Origin: Sphingopyxis lindanitolerans
Lineage (GTDB): Bacteria; Pseudomonadota; Alphaproteobacteria; Sphingomonadales; Sphingomonadaceae
DNA length: 64,000 nt
Assembly (NCBI RefSeq): GCF_002993885.1
Contig: NZ_CM009578.1
Span: forward strand, 375,251 to 439,250
Reading direction: 5' to 3'
In this document: positions 9,033 through 18,674 of the stretch, in pieces
How positions within the stretch are numbered: position 1 is the first letter of the stretch
How the letters are laid out: each line of letters starts with the position of its first letter
Notes under the pieces: model-generated
Told to the model about the DNA's origin: nothing
Databases searched by the model: none
Seen by the model: only the letters and a program-made list of their open reading frames with translations
Program-made: the position numbers and the translations under genes

Positions 9033-10505
9033 TTGGCCGAAAAGATCATCGTCATCGACGAAGGCACCACCTCGACCCGCACGATGCTGTTCGACGCGGG
9101 CGGCACCCCTCTCGGCAGCGCGCAGCGCGAGTTTCACCAGCATTATCCCGGTCCTGGTCTCGTCGAGCATGACGCCGCCGAAATCTGGGAGGCGACTCTG
9201 GCCTGCACGCGCGAGATGGTCGCGCGGGCGGGCGGCGCCAGCGCGGTCGCCGCGATCGGGATCACCAACCAGCGTGAGACCGTGGTTTTCTGGGACCGCG
9301 CGACCGGCGAACCGCTCGCCCCCGCGATCGTCTGGCAGGACCGGCGCTCGGCCGCCGACTGCGCCGCGCTCAAGGAAGCGGGTCACGAACCAATGGTGCA
9401 GGCGAAAAGCGGCCTGCTGCTCGACCCCTATTTCTCCGGTACCAAGATCGGCTGGGCGCTCGCCCATTGGCCGCAGCTCAAGGAAGCGGGCGACCGACTC
9501 GCAGTCGGGACGATCGAATCCTATCTCGTCTATCGGCTGACCGGTGGGGTGCACGTCACCGACGCCAGCAACGCCTCACGCACCCTGTTGATGAATTTGG
9601 ACGATCGGCGCGGCTGGGACGAGGAATTGTGCGACCTGCTCGGCGTGCCGGGGACGTTACTGCCCGAAATCACCGGCTGCACCACCACCGTCGGGACCAC
9701 CGATCCTGCGCTGTTCGGCGGCGCGATCCCGATAACCGGCATGGCGGGCGACCAGCAGGCGGCGACGATCGGCCAAGCCTGCCTGACGCCGGGGCAAACC
9801 AAGGCGACCTTCGGCACCGGCGCCTTCATCCTGTCGGCCAGCGGCACGACGCGGCCGCATTCGACGAACCGCCTGCTCGCGACGATCCTCGTCCAGGAAG
9901 GCGACGTCCGCTCCTTTGCGCTCGAAGGGTCGGTGTTCGTCGCGGGCAGCCTGATCCAATGGCTGCGCGACGGGCTCGGCCTGCTTGCGAGCGCGGGCGA
10001 GAGCGAAGGGCTCGCGCGGTCGGTCGCCGACAATGGCGGGGTTTATCTGGTCCCTGCCCTCGCCGGTCTCGGCGCGCCGCACTGGCGACCCGACGCGCGC
10101 GCGGCGCTGTCGGGACTGAGCTTCGCCAGCACCAAGGCGCATGTCGCGCGCGCCGCGCTCGAGGCGCAGGCCTATCAGGCGCACGACCTGAAATCGGCTT
10201 TTGCCGCCGACGGAGTCGACTGGGCAGAGGTCCGCATCGACGGCGGCATGGCCGCGAACGACTGGATGGCGCAGGATCTTGCCGACATGCTGGACATTAC
10301 GGTCGAGCGCCCCGACTTCGTCGAAAGCACCGCGCTCGGCGCCGCGATGCTCGCCGCGACCGGCGCCGGCCTCTACCCCGACCTCGCGAGCGCCGCCGCC
10401 GCGATGCGCGGCACTGCGACGCGCTTCACGCCCGCGCTCGGCGCCGACAAACGCAAAACGCGCCTCGCCGGGTGGCAAAGCGCGCTTGCAAAGGTCTTGG
10501 CATAA
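9033..10505 (+). CDS. glpK: Glycerol kinase
   Basis: A 490-residue FGGY-family kinase converting glycerol and ATP to glycerol 3-phosphate. The protein opens with AEKIIVIDEGTTSTR, the phosphate-binding loop. GITNQRET and WQDRR line the glycerol site, the ATPase-domain motif GTGAFIL is present, and DGGMAANDW lies near the C-terminus. Start is TTG 9033, with GGGGGACG 6 bases upstream; the frame is open further back into the repeat, but the conserved family start is here. No glpF, glpD or glpR neighbours are visible, so it stands alone. It converges on rpmE. Confidence 0.95.
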   Translation: MAEKIIVIDEGTTSTRTMLFDAGGTPLGSAQREFHQHYPGPGLVEHDAAEIWEATLACTREMVARAGGASAVAAIGITNQRETVVFWDRATGEPLAPAIVWQDRRSAADCAALKEAGHEPMVQAKSGLLLDPYFSGTKIGWALAHWPQLKEAGDRLAVGTIESYLVYRLTGGVHVTDASNASRTLLMNLDDRRGWDEELCDLLGVPGTLLPEITGCTTTVGTTDPALFGGAIPITGMAGDQQAATIGQACLTPGQTKATFGTGAFILSASGTTRPHSTNRLLATILVQEGDVRSFALEGSVFVAGSLIQWLRDGLGLLASAGESEGLARSVADNGGVYLVPALAGLGAPHWRPDARAALSGLSFASTKAHVARAALEAQAYQAHDLKSAFAADGVDWAEVRIDGGMAANDWMAQDLADMLDITVERPDFVESTALGAAMLAATGAGLYPDLASAAAAMRGTATRFTPALGADKRKTRLAGWQSALAKVLA

Positions 10506-10509
10506 CCGT

Positions 10510-10530
10510 CGCCCCCGCGAAGGCGGGGCG
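10510..10530. repeat. Short GC palindrome between glpK and rpmE
   Basis: CGCCCCCGCGAAGGCGGGGCG is a compact hairpin between two convergent stop codons. The core CCCCGCGAAGGCGGGG recurs at 17909-17927 and 45687-45706. It lacks a clear T-run, so a terminator role is only possible. Confidence 0.5.
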
Positions 10531-10537
10531 CCGCATC

Positions 10538-10765
10538 TTAGCGCTTGAGGGTCAGCCCACCGAAACGCTTGTTGAACTTGGCAACCTGACCCGCTGCGTC
10601 GAGCATGCGTCCATGGCCGCCGGTCCAGGCCGGATGCGCGGTCGGGTCGATTTCGAGCGTCATCACGTCGCCCTCTTTGCCCCAGGTCGAGCGCGTCTGA
10701 TATTCGGTGCCATCGGTCATCTTGACCGTGATCATGTGGTAGGCGGGATGAATGTCTTTTTTCAT
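10538..10765 (-). CDS. rpmE: 50S ribosomal protein L31
   Basis: A 75-residue ribosomal protein starting [10 protein letters not shown], with the L31 segments [20 protein letters not shown] and [11 protein letters not shown]. The zinc-binding Cys pairs of type A L31 are absent (no Cys at all), so this is a Cys-minus form. The ATG at 10765 has AGGAG 7 bases upstream; the longer upstream frame is spurious. It lies downstream of fabZ, separated by a palindromic repeat. Confidence 0.95.
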   Translation of the reverse strand: MKKDIHPAYHMITVKMTDGTEYQTRSTWGKEGDVMTLEIDPTAHPAWTGGHGRMLDAAGQVAKFNKRFGGLTLKR

Positions 10766-10879
10766 GTTCAGCTCCTGTGCCGCTGGTTTCCGACCAGCCG
10801 CGTGAGACGATGCGCCCGGGGGCGCGAAGCCCGCGCCTTTAGGGGGCAATGGGGGGAAATGCAACACCTGCTCCAACAT

Positions 10880-10957
10880 CGTCATCCCGGCGAAGGCCGG
10901 GATCTCGCCGGTGCGTAAGAATGCGAGGGCGAGATCCCGGCCTTCGCCGGGATGACG
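10880..10957. repeat. Palindromic repeat, family A copy 1
   Basis: A 78-base inverted repeat with arms of about 30 bases (CATCCCGGCGAAGGCCGGGA and its complement) around a ~15-base loop. An almost identical copy lies at 47125-47202. It sits between fabZ and rpmE. Two copies with the same arms in distant gaps identify a dispersed REP/MITE-like element. Confidence 0.85.
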
Positions 10958-10971
10958 AAAGAAAGGGAGCC

Positions 10972-11448
10972 TCAGTCGCTCGGCGGATCGGCGATCATCG
11001 CGGTGAACTGGCATTCGGTCGCCAATTGATCGCCCAGCATCGCCCGTCCCTCGAACTTGCAGATGGTCCGCTTCGCCTGAAGGATGGTGACGTGCAGGTC
11101 GAGCAGATGGCCGGGTTCCACGGGCTTGCGGAACTTCACTCCGTCGATGCCCATGAAATAGACGAGCTTGCCCGAACCCGCGAGGCCGAGCGATTCGATC
11201 GCCAGGATGCCGCCCGCCTGCGCCAGCGCCTCGACGATGAGGACGCCGGGCATGATCGGCCGGCCGGGGAAATGGCCCTGAAAAAAAGGCTCGTTCATCG
11301 TCACCGCCTTGACCGCGTGGATCGAGGTGTCCTTGACCATCGATTCCACCCGGTCGACGAGCAGCATCGGATAACGATGCGGCAACAGGCTGAGAATCCG
11401 GCGGATATCCACCGGACCCAGAGCTTCACCCTTTTCCCCGTCGGCCAT
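10972..11448 (-). CDS. fabZ: 3-hydroxyacyl-ACP dehydratase FabZ
   Basis: Dehydrates (3R)-3-hydroxyacyl-ACP to trans-2-enoyl-ACP in fatty acid elongation. The 158-residue hot-dog-fold protein shows [14 protein letters not shown] and the active-site helix [20 protein letters not shown], which includes the catalytic His and Glu. It starts 5 bases after the skp stop, so it is co-transcribed with bamA-skp. In most Gram-negative bacteria lpxD lies between skp and fabZ and lpxA follows; both are missing here. Confidence 0.95.
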   Translation of the reverse strand: MADGEKGEALGPVDIRRILSLLPHRYPMLLVDRVESMVKDTSIHAVKAVTMNEPFFQGHFPGRPIMPGVLIVEALAQAGGILAIESLGLAGSGKLVYFMGIDGVKFRKPVEPGHLLDLHVTILQAKRTICKFEGRAMLGDQLATECQFTAMIADPPSD

Positions 11449-11453
11449 GCGGC

Positions 11454-12122
11454 TTAGCGCGTCGTCGGCGGAGTGCCGGCGGCCGGCTGTGCGGCGCGGG
11501 CCGCGTCCATCAGCTGCTGGTTGTGCTGCTGGACGAGCTGGCCGGGCTTGTAGCCGGCCGGCGGCGTGATCGTCACGTTCGGCAGGATCTTGTTGAGTTC
11601 GGCGACCACCGCGTCGGTGATGTCGACATTATTCTCGCGCGCCAGCACCGCGTCGGGCTGAAGCAACAGATCGATCTTGCGCGCGGTCATCGCGGCCTTG
11701 ACCGCTTCGTTCATGCGAACGCTGATCTGGTCCTCGACATAGGCGAGCGCGAGTTCGACCGGCGCGCCGATCCGCCCGAGCTCTTCCTGAGCGGCCTGGC
11801 GCTTGTCCTGCACGGCCTTGGCCGCCGCCTGCAACGCGGTCTGGTTCTGCGGAGTCTTCTTCGCCTCTTCATTATATTTGGCGATCAGGACGTTCATTTC
11901 GGCCTGCAGCGTCTGGCCGCGGGTTTCCTGCTGGTCGAGCTGCGCCTTGTAGGTCGTCTGGATCTGCTGCGAAGCCGTCGTGAACGCGGTCGACTTGCTG
12001 GCCGCGGCGCGGACGTCGGCGACCGCGATCGCGCGGGCCTGCGCGGCGGCGGGCGCAGCGAACATGGGCGAAACCGACAGCGCGGCGATGGCAAGCGCCG
12101 AAGCGGTGAGGATTTTCTTCAT
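11454..12122 (-). CDS. skp: OmpH/Skp-family periplasmic chaperone
   Basis: A 222-residue secreted protein: signal peptide of about 28 residues ending AAPAAAQA, then a short beta segment and a long helical, Gln/Lys/Glu-rich central part (about residues 55-130) that in Skp forms the tentacles holding unfolded outer-membrane proteins. The Pro-rich tail (PPAGYKPGQ) is longer than in E. coli Skp. Its ATG shares a base with the bamA stop (TGATG), so the chaperone is coupled to the insertase it feeds. Confidence 0.88.
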   Translation of the reverse strand: MKKILTASALAIAALSVSPMFAAPAAAQARAIAVADVRAAASKSTAFTTASQQIQTTYKAQLDQQETRGQTLQAEMNVLIAKYNEEAKKTPQNQTALQAAAKAVQDKRQAAQEELGRIGAPVELALAYVEDQISVRMNEAVKAAMTARKIDLLLQPDAVLARENNVDITDAVVAELNKILPNVTITPPAGYKPGQLVQQHNQQLMDAARAAQPAAGTPPTTR

Positions 12123-14821
12123 CAGAATTGGGTTCCTACGTTGAATGAGAAGCGTTTGGTATCGTCACCCTCTTCTTTGCGGAGGGCATAAGCGAAATCG
12201 ATCCGGAAGGGGCCGAAGGGAGAGTTCCAGTTGACGCCCGCGCCGATCGCGACGCGCGGCATCCAGCTATCGCCATAGAAGCGTTCCTCGAACGGGGCGA
12301 GCGAGGAATAGCCGCCGGCGGTGTCGCAGGTCGAATAGAGCGTCGTGCTGCCGGTGGTCAGCGTCGCGAATTTCGTATCGCCGGTCGTCGCGTTGCGGCA
12401 CTTATATTTGGTCAGGCCGTCCAGCGGATCCTTGAAATCGCCGAGCGTGGTCAGCGTCGGGCGCTTCACGCTCCACACCGAACCGACATCGACGAAGATC
12501 GACGGGCGCAGGCCGAGTTCCTTGGCGCCGGTGCCGAGCGGAATGTCCATCTCGAGCCGGCCCTGATAATAAGCGCGCCCGCCGAGCGCATCGTCGATCA
12601 GATTGTTGCGGTTCTTGAGATCGGCGTTGAGCACCGGATTCGTCGGATCGTCGAGGTTGACGTCGGTGAAGCGGATGACGCGCGGGCCGATGCCGCGAAT
12701 GTCGAATCCGCGCATCTGCGGTTCGCCGAGCTGGAAGCGGTCGACCAGCCGCACCTTGTCGCTCGTCGGGGTCGGGCGCCCGCCGAACGGATAGATATAG
12801 CCGCCCTCGGCCGAGACATTGAGGATGAACCGGTTGCCGAGGTTGAAATGCTTGCTGCCCTGGAGGCGGGTGCGGGCATATTTCACGCTGCCGCCCAGCC
12901 CGGCGAAATCCTGACTGAGCGAGAGCGACTGGCCGCGCGTCGGGCGCAGGCGGTTGTCGCGGTCGTCATAGGCGAGCGTATAACCAAGCAGCGAAGTCGT
13001 GCGCTTGCCGATCGCGTCGCACAGATAGCGGCCGGCGACGAGCGGGTCGCACTGGCCGCCGAAATAATAGAGATTCTTGTCGAGCGACACATCGTCGAAA
13101 TTGATCGTGTAGCGACCGAAAAAGGACATGAATTCGGTCAGCGGGACACCGACGTTGATCTGGGCGCCGGTCGTCGTCTGCTGGAACGTGGTCCGGCGGT
13201 CGTTGTTGATGAAGTTGAACGAATTGAGGTCGCGGCGATAGACGCTGCCGCCGATCGAGATATTGCGATCGAACAAATAGGGTTCGGTAAAGCCGAGCTC
13301 TACCGATTTGGAATAGCTCGAATAATTGACCGACGCCTGAAGCTGCTGGCCAAGGCCGCGGAAGTTGCGCTGGCGGATCGAACCCTGGAGCAGGAAATTC
13401 TCGATCGACGAGAAACCGGCCGACAGCGACAACTCGCCCGTCGGCTTTTCCTCGACATTGGTCTCCAGGATGATGCGATCGGGGGTCGAGCCTTCCTTGC
13501 GGTCGATTTCCATATTTTCCTGGAAATAGCCAAGGCTGTTGAGGCGGTTTTCGGTGCGCTTGACGCCGAAGCTGTTGAAGGCATCGCCTTCGTTCAGGCG
13601 GAATTCGCGGCGCACCACCTTGTCGTGGGTCAGCGTGTTGCCGTTGACGTCGATGCGCTCCACATAAGTACGCGGGCTTTCGCCGACGTCGAACGAGATG
13701 TCCATCGTCCGCGTTTCGGCATTGCGGTGGAATTCGGGATTGATGTCGGCAAAGGCGTAGCCGAACAGGCCGGCGGTTTCGCTCAGGCTTTCAACCGTAT
13801 CCTCGACCTGCTTGGCATTATACCAGTCGCCGGTCTTCATCGGCAGCAGCTTTTGCAGCATCTCGGGCTTGAAGTCGCGCAGCTCGCTCTTCACGCTGAC
13901 GTCGCCGAACTTGTAGCGCTCGCCCTCCTCGACGACATAGGTGATGATAAAGTCCTGCTTGTTGCTCGTCAGCTCGGCAACCGCGGAAATGACGCGGAAA
14001 TCGGCATAGCCGTTCTGCAAATAGAACAGGCGCAGCTTCTGCTGGTCATAGGCCAAGCGGTCGGGATCGTAGCTGGTATTCGACGACAGGATGGTCAGCA
14101 GGCCCGACTCCTTGGTCGCCATCTCGTCCTTGAGGTCGCCATCGCTGAACTTGTCGTTGCCGATGATGTTGATCTGGCGGACCTTCGATTTCGGCCCTTC
14201 GTTGATCTCGAACACCACATCGACGCGGTTCTGGTCGAGCGAGACCATCTTGGGATCGACGGTCGCGGCGAACCGGCCCTGCCGCTTGTAAAGCTCGATG
14301 ATGCGCGCGACGTCGGCGCGCACTTTCGAACGGGTGAAGATCTGGCGCGGCGCGAGCTTGATCTCGGGCCGGATCTTGTCTTCCTTCAGGCGCTTGTTGC
14401 CCTCCAGGATCACGCGGTTGATCACCGGATTTTCGGCGACCTGAATCGTCAGCGCGCCATCGTCGTCGCTGATCTGATAATCCTTGAACAATTCGGTCGC
14501 CGCAAGATCCTTGAGCGCCTGGTCCAGCGTCGCGCGGGTATAGGATTGGCCGACGCGCAGGCGCAGATAGGACAGGATCGTCTGCGCCTCGAGCCGCTGG
14601 TTGCCGGTGACGGTGATCGACTTCACCGTCGAGGCGGTCGGGACGGCCTCCTTCGGGGGTGCGGGCACGTTGGGCGCAGGAACGTTCGGCGCGGGAGTTG
14701 GGGGCGCTGCGGCTTCCTGTGCCTGGAGCGCCGCTGCCGGCCATGCGAGCATGGTTCCCGCCATAAGGAGCGCCGATAGCTGGGTCCGCGCCCGGATTTT
14801 CTGTGAAGCCACGCTGTTCAT
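12122..14821 (-). CDS. bamA: Outer-membrane assembly factor BamA
   Basis: Central subunit of the BAM complex, which inserts beta-barrel proteins into the outer membrane. The 899-residue protein has a signal peptide (through about residue 35, ALQAQ), a Pro/Ala-rich linker, five POTRA domains (about residues 60-480) starting with VKSITVTGNQRLEAQTI, and a C-terminal 16-strand barrel. The barrel carries the L6 loop motif VRGF-like MRGFDIRG and ends in VGTQF with terminal Phe. I start at MNSVAS (14821); the frame opens 60 codons earlier, but the signal peptide fixes this start. rseP lies upstream, skp downstream. Confidence 0.96.
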   Translation of the reverse strand: MNSVASQKIRARTQLSALLMAGTMLAWPAAALQAQEAAAPPTPAPNVPAPNVPAPPKEAVPTASTVKSITVTGNQRLEAQTILSYLRLRVGQSYTRATLDQALKDLAATELFKDYQISDDDGALTIQVAENPVINRVILEGNKRLKEDKIRPEIKLAPRQIFTRSKVRADVARIIELYKRQGRFAATVDPKMVSLDQNRVDVVFEINEGPKSKVRQINIIGNDKFSDGDLKDEMATKESGLLTILSSNTSYDPDRLAYDQQKLRLFYLQNGYADFRVISAVAELTSNKQDFIITYVVEEGERYKFGDVSVKSELRDFKPEMLQKLLPMKTGDWYNAKQVEDTVESLSETAGLFGYAFADINPEFHRNAETRTMDISFDVGESPRTYVERIDVNGNTLTHDKVVRREFRLNEGDAFNSFGVKRTENRLNSLGYFQENMEIDRKEGSTPDRIILETNVEEKPTGELSLSAGFSSIENFLLQGSIRQRNFRGLGQQLQASVNYSSYSKSVELGFTEPYLFDRNISIGGSVYRRDLNSFNFINNDRRTTFQQTTTGAQINVGVPLTEFMSFFGRYTINFDDVSLDKNLYYFGGQCDPLVAGRYLCDAIGKRTTSLLGYTLAYDDRDNRLRPTRGQSLSLSQDFAGLGGSVKYARTRLQGSKHFNLGNRFILNVSAEGGYIYPFGGRPTPTSDKVRLVDRFQLGEPQMRGFDIRGIGPRVIRFTDVNLDDPTNPVLNADLKNRNNLIDDALGGRAYYQGRLEMDIPLGTGAKELGLRPSIFVDVGSVWSVKRPTLTTLGDFKDPLDGLTKYKCRNATTGDTKFATLTTGSTTLYSTCDTAGGYSSLAPFEERFYGDSWMPRVAIGAGVNWNSPFGPFRIDFAYALRKEEGDDTKRFSFNVGTQF

Positions 14822-14892
14822 CCCGCAAAAATAACTCAAAAGCGACGAATCCGCTTGCCCACGGGTCCGCGCGCACTCCTGCCCCAGTCCGC

Positions 14893-16029
14893 TTATCCAA
14901 TCAAGCGCGCGATCCGGTCCCAGACCCCGATTGAGCCCAAATCGTTGAAAGTCACGACCAGCATCAGCGTCACGATCGCCAAAAAACCGAATCGGAACGC
15001 CCATTCCTGCGCCTCGGCGGGGGCAGGACGGCGCCGGATCGCTTCATAGGCGTAAAAGGCCAGATGACCGCCATCGAGCATCGGCAATGGCAAGAGGTTG
15101 ATGAACCCCAGATTGATGGAAATGAGCGCGACGAAGCCAATCAGCGTCGCCAAGCCCATTGTCGCCGCCTTGCCGGAGAATTCCGCGATCTTGACCGGGC
15201 CGTTCATGTCCTTGATCGACCGGCGTCCGGTGACGAACTGGCTCAGAACTTCGCCCGTCTGGCGGATAATCTGCCACGTCTGGTTGATTCCGACCAGCGG
15301 AGCTTCCCATAGCGGCACCGATTGCACTTGCGGCGGCGGCGGCGCGATGCCGACGATGGCGCGGGTATATTCCTTGCCGAAGGGGTCCTTCTCGCGCACC
15401 AGGCGCGGAGTCAGTTCGACCAATCGATCCTGCCCGTCGTGCGCAACGCGGACCTCGAGCCTCTCGCCGGGACGATGTTCGACCGCCATGCGGAGGTCGC
15501 CAAACACCTCGATCTCCCGCCCGTTGATCGACACGATCCGGTCGCCGGCCCTGAGGCCCGCGGTGGCAGCCGACGATCCGGCTTCGACCCCTCCGACCAC
15601 GGGCGGCGTCACCGCCTGCCCGCCGATCCACGCAAAACCGGCAAGGATCAAAATCGCGAACAGGAAATTGGTCGCCGGTCCCGCGACGACGATCAGCGCG
15701 CGTTTCCACACCGGCTGCGCGGGAAAAGTGTGCGATTTTTCGGCAGAAGGCAGCGCCTGCCAATTGGCATCGGGCTGGCTCACCGCATCGCGGTCGCCCG
15801 CGAACTGGACATAGCCGCCGAGCGGCAGCCAGCCGATCTTCCATTCGGTGCCGCGCTTGTCGGTCCAGCCGAGGATCTTGCGGCCGAAACCGATCGAGAA
15901 GGTATCGGCCTTCACCCCGCACCAGCGGCCGACGATGTAATGCCCATATTCGTGCACAAACACGAGCGGCCCCAGCACCGCGAGAAACGCGATCGGATAG
16001 AGCCAAAGCGGTACGTCAAGCATGTTCAT
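14893..16029 (-). CDS. rseP: RIP zinc metalloprotease RseP
   Basis: A site-2 intramembrane protease that cleaves anti-sigma factors and leftover signal peptides within the inner membrane. The 378-residue protein has the zinc-binding HEYGH in its first helix (about residues 26-30) and the third ligand in LPLPMLDGGHL near residue 330. One PDZ domain lies between (about 115-200, AGLRAGDRIVSINGREI), where E. coli RseP has two. It starts 3 bases after the dxr stop, within the cdsA-dxr-rseP-bamA operon. Confidence 0.95.
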   Translation of the reverse strand: MNMLDVPLWLYPIAFLAVLGPLVFVHEYGHYIVGRWCGVKADTFSIGFGRKILGWTDKRGTEWKIGWLPLGGYVQFAGDRDAVSQPDANWQALPSAEKSHTFPAQPVWKRALIVVAGPATNFLFAILILAGFAWIGGQAVTPPVVGGVEAGSSAATAGLRAGDRIVSINGREIEVFGDLRMAVEHRPGERLEVRVAHDGQDRLVELTPRLVREKDPFGKEYTRAIVGIAPPPPQVQSVPLWEAPLVGINQTWQIIRQTGEVLSQFVTGRRSIKDMNGPVKIAEFSGKAATMGLATLIGFVALISINLGFINLLPLPMLDGGHLAFYAYEAIRRRPAPAEAQEWAFRFGFLAIVTLMLVVTFNDLGSIGVWDRIARLIG

Positions 16030-16031
16030 AG

Positions 16032-17192
16032 TCAGGCATGTTCATATTGGTCCACAAAATGCTGCGCGGCCGCGCGCGATGCGGCATCGACGCTGAATAT
16101 GTCGTGAAGCGATGCGGGCGCGGCGGGCGCTGCGGCATCGATCACGCGGCGCACCGTGTCGACGATCGCCGGAAAACTGATGCGCCCCGCCAGGAAAGCG
16201 GCGACCGCCACCTCGTTGGCGGCGTTGAGCTGCGCCGGGCGCGCGCCGCCCTCGGCGATCGCGGCGCGGCAGAGCGCGGTGGCGGGAAAGCGCGCCTCGT
16301 CGGGCGCCTCGAAGTCGAGCCGCGCGATCGATGCCAGGTCGAGCGGCGCGCACGGCGTCGCCATCCGCTGCGGCCAGGCGAGCGCGCTGCTGATCGGAAT
16401 CCGCATGTCGGGCGAGCCGAGCTGCGCGAGGGTCGAGCAGTCGATATATTCGACCAGGCTGTGGATCACCGACTGCGGGTGGACCAATATCTCGATGCGG
16501 TCGAGCCCGACGGGGAACAGATGATGCGCCTCGATCAGTTCGAGCCCCTTGTTCATCATCGTCGCCGAATCGACGCTGATTTTCGCGCCCATCGACCAGT
16601 TGGGATGCGCGACCGCCTGCGCGGGGGTGACGCGCGCCATGTCGGCGGCGCTCATCGTGCGGAACGGCCCGCCGCTGGCGGTCAGGATGATCCGCCGCAC
16701 CTGATCGATGCGCCCGCCCGCAAGGCACTGAAAGATCGCATTATGCTCGCTGTCGACCGGCAGGATCGTCGCGCCCGACCGGCGCGCCGCCGCGGTCATC
16801 AGTTCGCCCGCCGAAACCAGCGCTTCCTTGTTGGCGAGCGCGACGTCGGTGCCCGCCTCGAGCGCTGCCATCGTCGGCGCAAGCCCGGCGGTGCCGACGA
16901 TCGCCGCCATGACGAGGTCGGTCGGATGCTGCGCCGCCGCGACCAGCGCTTCCGCGCCCGCCGCCACCTCGATCTGCGTGCCCGCCAGCGCGTCGCTGAG
17001 CGCGGCATGGCGCGCCTCGTCGGCGATCACGACGAGTTCGGGGTGAAACTCCAGAGCCAGCTTCGCCAGCTCGCCGACGTCGCTGTTCGCGGTCAGCACG
17101 CCGACCCGCCAGGCTTCGCCGTCGCGGCGCACGAGGTCGAGGGTCGATTGCCCGACCGATCCCGTCGCACCGAACAGCGAGAGGCGGCGCAT
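16032..17192 (-). CDS. dxr: 1-deoxy-D-xylulose 5-phosphate reductoisomerase
   Basis: Second enzyme of the MEP isoprenoid pathway: converts DXP to 2-C-methyl-D-erythritol 4-phosphate with NADPH and a divalent metal. The 386 residues include the NADPH loop GATGSVGQSTLDL (from residue 8), LANKEALV, the metal/substrate segment PVDSEHNAIFQ, and GSPDMRIPI. It lies between uppS-cdsA and rseP, so isoprenoid precursor supply shares a transcript with the undecaprenyl synthase. It starts 3 bases after the cdsA stop. Confidence 0.96.
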   Translation of the reverse strand: MRRLSLFGATGSVGQSTLDLVRRDGEAWRVGVLTANSDVGELAKLALEFHPELVVIADEARHAALSDALAGTQIEVAAGAEALVAAAQHPTDLVMAAIVGTAGLAPTMAALEAGTDVALANKEALVSAGELMTAAARRSGATILPVDSEHNAIFQCLAGGRIDQVRRIILTASGGPFRTMSAADMARVTPAQAVAHPNWSMGAKISVDSATMMNKGLELIEAHHLFPVGLDRIEILVHPQSVIHSLVEYIDCSTLAQLGSPDMRIPISSALAWPQRMATPCAPLDLASIARLDFEAPDEARFPATALCRAAIAEGGARPAQLNAANEVAVAAFLAGRISFPAIVDTVRRVIDAAAPAAPASLHDIFSVDAASRAAAQHFVDQYEHA

Positions 17193-17194
17193 GG

Positions 17195-17875
17195 TCAGCC
17201 GACCGCCCGCACGGCGATGGCGCCGGCAAAGGCAAGCGCGCCGAGCAGCAGCGCAACCGGCAGCAGCCCGTCGACGCGGTCGAACAGCCCGCCGTGACCG
17301 GGGATCAGCCTGCCCGAATCCTTGACCCCGGCGCGGCGCTTCATCCAGCTTTCACCCAGGTCGCCAAGCTGCGCGAGCAACCCCATGAACAGGCCGATCC
17401 ACAGCGGCACGCCGACGATGCCCGCGCGGTCGCCGATCGTCGCGCTGGCGATCAGCGCCGCGACCATGCCGCCGATCAGCCCCGACCAGGTTTTCGACGG
17501 GCTGATCGCGGGCGCGAGGCGCGCGCCGCCAAAGGCGCGGCCGGCGAAATAGGCGCCGATATCGGTCGCCCACACCATGCCGAACACCCACAGCGCCGCG
17601 GTCATGCCCAGATGGTCGCGAATGAACCACAGCCCCGCCATCGCGCCGAGGATCGCGACCGGTCCCAGCAGCGTCAGCGCGGCCTTCGCGCCGCCGCCCA
17701 GCCGCATGGCCCGGACGAGGCTGAGCCATTCGACCACGACCAATGCGCCGCCGACGAGCAGCAACAGCCCAAAGGCGATGCCCCCGAACCACAGCGCCGT
17801 GCCCGCGATCGCGAACAGGACGATCGCCGATCCCACACGGGTCCAAAGGTCGGATTTTGTTGACGCTGCCGTCAT
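17195..17875 (-). CDS. cdsA: Phosphatidate cytidylyltransferase
   Basis: Makes CDP-diacylglycerol from phosphatidate and CTP, the branch-point substrate for phospholipids in the inner membrane. The 226-residue protein has about six membrane helices and the family signature near the C-terminus: WMKRRAGVKDSGRLIPGHGG, then DRVDGL. SPSKTWSGLIGG lies in the preceding loop. It is shorter than the E. coli enzyme (285) at the N-terminus, as is usual in alphaproteobacteria. Its product feeds pssA and psd at 23.4-24.9 kb. Confidence 0.93.
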   Translation of the reverse strand: MTAASTKSDLWTRVGSAIVLFAIAGTALWFGGIAFGLLLLVGGALVVVEWLSLVRAMRLGGGAKAALTLLGPVAILGAMAGLWFIRDHLGMTAALWVFGMVWATDIGAYFAGRAFGGARLAPAISPSKTWSGLIGGMVAALIASATIGDRAGIVGVPLWIGLFMGLLAQLGDLGESWMKRRAGVKDSGRLIPGHGGLFDRVDGLLPVALLLGALAFAGAIAVRAVG

Positions 17876-17908
17876 GGTCTAGAAACTCTCCACTTCAATG
17901 AGCCGCGT

Positions 17909-17927
17909 GCCCCCGCGAAGGCGGGGG
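17909..17927. repeat. Short GC palindrome between uppS and cdsA
   Basis: GCCCCCGCGAAGGCGGGGGA lies in the 92-base uppS-cdsA gap, the same core as at 10510 and 45687. It could form a small hairpin in the polycistronic message. It has no poly-T tail. Confidence 0.5.
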
Positions 17928-17967
17928 AATAATAGATGATTTGAGACCAAGCGTCGCTCGACACGCT

Positions 17968-18654
17968 TCATAGCCCCCCATAACGGCGCTCGCGCCGCGC
18001 AAAATGATCGAGCGCCGCCTTCAGGTCGGCGGGCGCGAAATCGGGCCACAGCGTGTCGGTGAAATACAGCTCGGCATAGGCCGACTGCCAGAGCAGAAAG
18101 TTCGACAATCGCACTTCGCCCGAGGTGCGGATGAGCAGGTCGAGCGGCGGCAGGTCGGCGGTATCGAGATGCGCCTCGATCGCCTCGGCCGTGATCGCCC
18201 CCGCCGCCGCCGCCGCGGTGGCCGCGCGCACCAGTTCGTCCTGCGCGCCATAGTTGAGCGCGACCGCCAGCGTCGTGCGGCGGTTCGCGGCGGTGCGGTC
18301 GAGCGCATTTTCGATCAGAGCGACGACATCGGGCGCGAGCGCGCGCCAATTGCCGATCACTTTCAGCCGCACGTCATTTGCGGCGAATTCGTCGAGGTCG
18401 GACAGGATGAAGCGCTTCATCAGCCCCATCAGGTCGCTGACCTCTTCCTCGGGCCGTTTCCAGTTTTCGGACGAAAAGGCGTAAAGCGTCATCGCCTCGA
18501 TGCCGAGGTCGCCCGCCGCGCGGACGATCGTGCGCACCGCCTCGACCCCCGCCTTGTGCCCGGCGACGCGCGGCAGAAAGCGCTTCTTGGCCCAGCGGCC
18601 GTTGCCGTCCATGATGATGGCGACATGGCGCGCGCCGTGATGGCTTTCAGACAC
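17968..18654 (-). CDS. uppS: Undecaprenyl diphosphate synthase
   Basis: A cis-prenyltransferase that adds eight isopentenyl units to farnesyl diphosphate, giving the carrier lipid for peptidoglycan and surface polysaccharides. The 228-residue protein shows [16 protein letters not shown] (catalytic Asp in the DGNGRWA motif), [13 protein letters not shown] and [15 protein letters not shown]. The start codon is GTG at 18654; the next in-frame ATG would fall inside the catalytic motif. It heads the uppS-cdsA-dxr-rseP-bamA run and is separated from frr by a palindromic repeat. Confidence 0.95.
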   Translation of the reverse strand: MSESHHGARHVAIIMDGNGRWAKKRFLPRVAGHKAGVEAVRTIVRAAGDLGIEAMTLYAFSSENWKRPEEEVSDLMGLMKRFILSDLDEFAANDVRLKVIGNWRALAPDVVALIENALDRTAANRRTTLAVALNYGAQDELVRAATAAAAAGAITAEAIEAHLDTADLPPLDLLIRTSGEVRLSNFLLWQSAYAELYFTDTLWPDFAPADLKAALDHFARRERRYGGL

Positions 18655-18674
18655 AGACCGACCCTATCAACAAG

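Noticed and set aside
12848..14779. 643-codon open frame antisense to bamA
   Set aside because: It is a shadow produced by the high-GC third codon positions of bamA; the bamA frame has POTRA and barrel motifs, while the antisense protein is low-complexity Arg/Ala/Asp-rich with no family signal.
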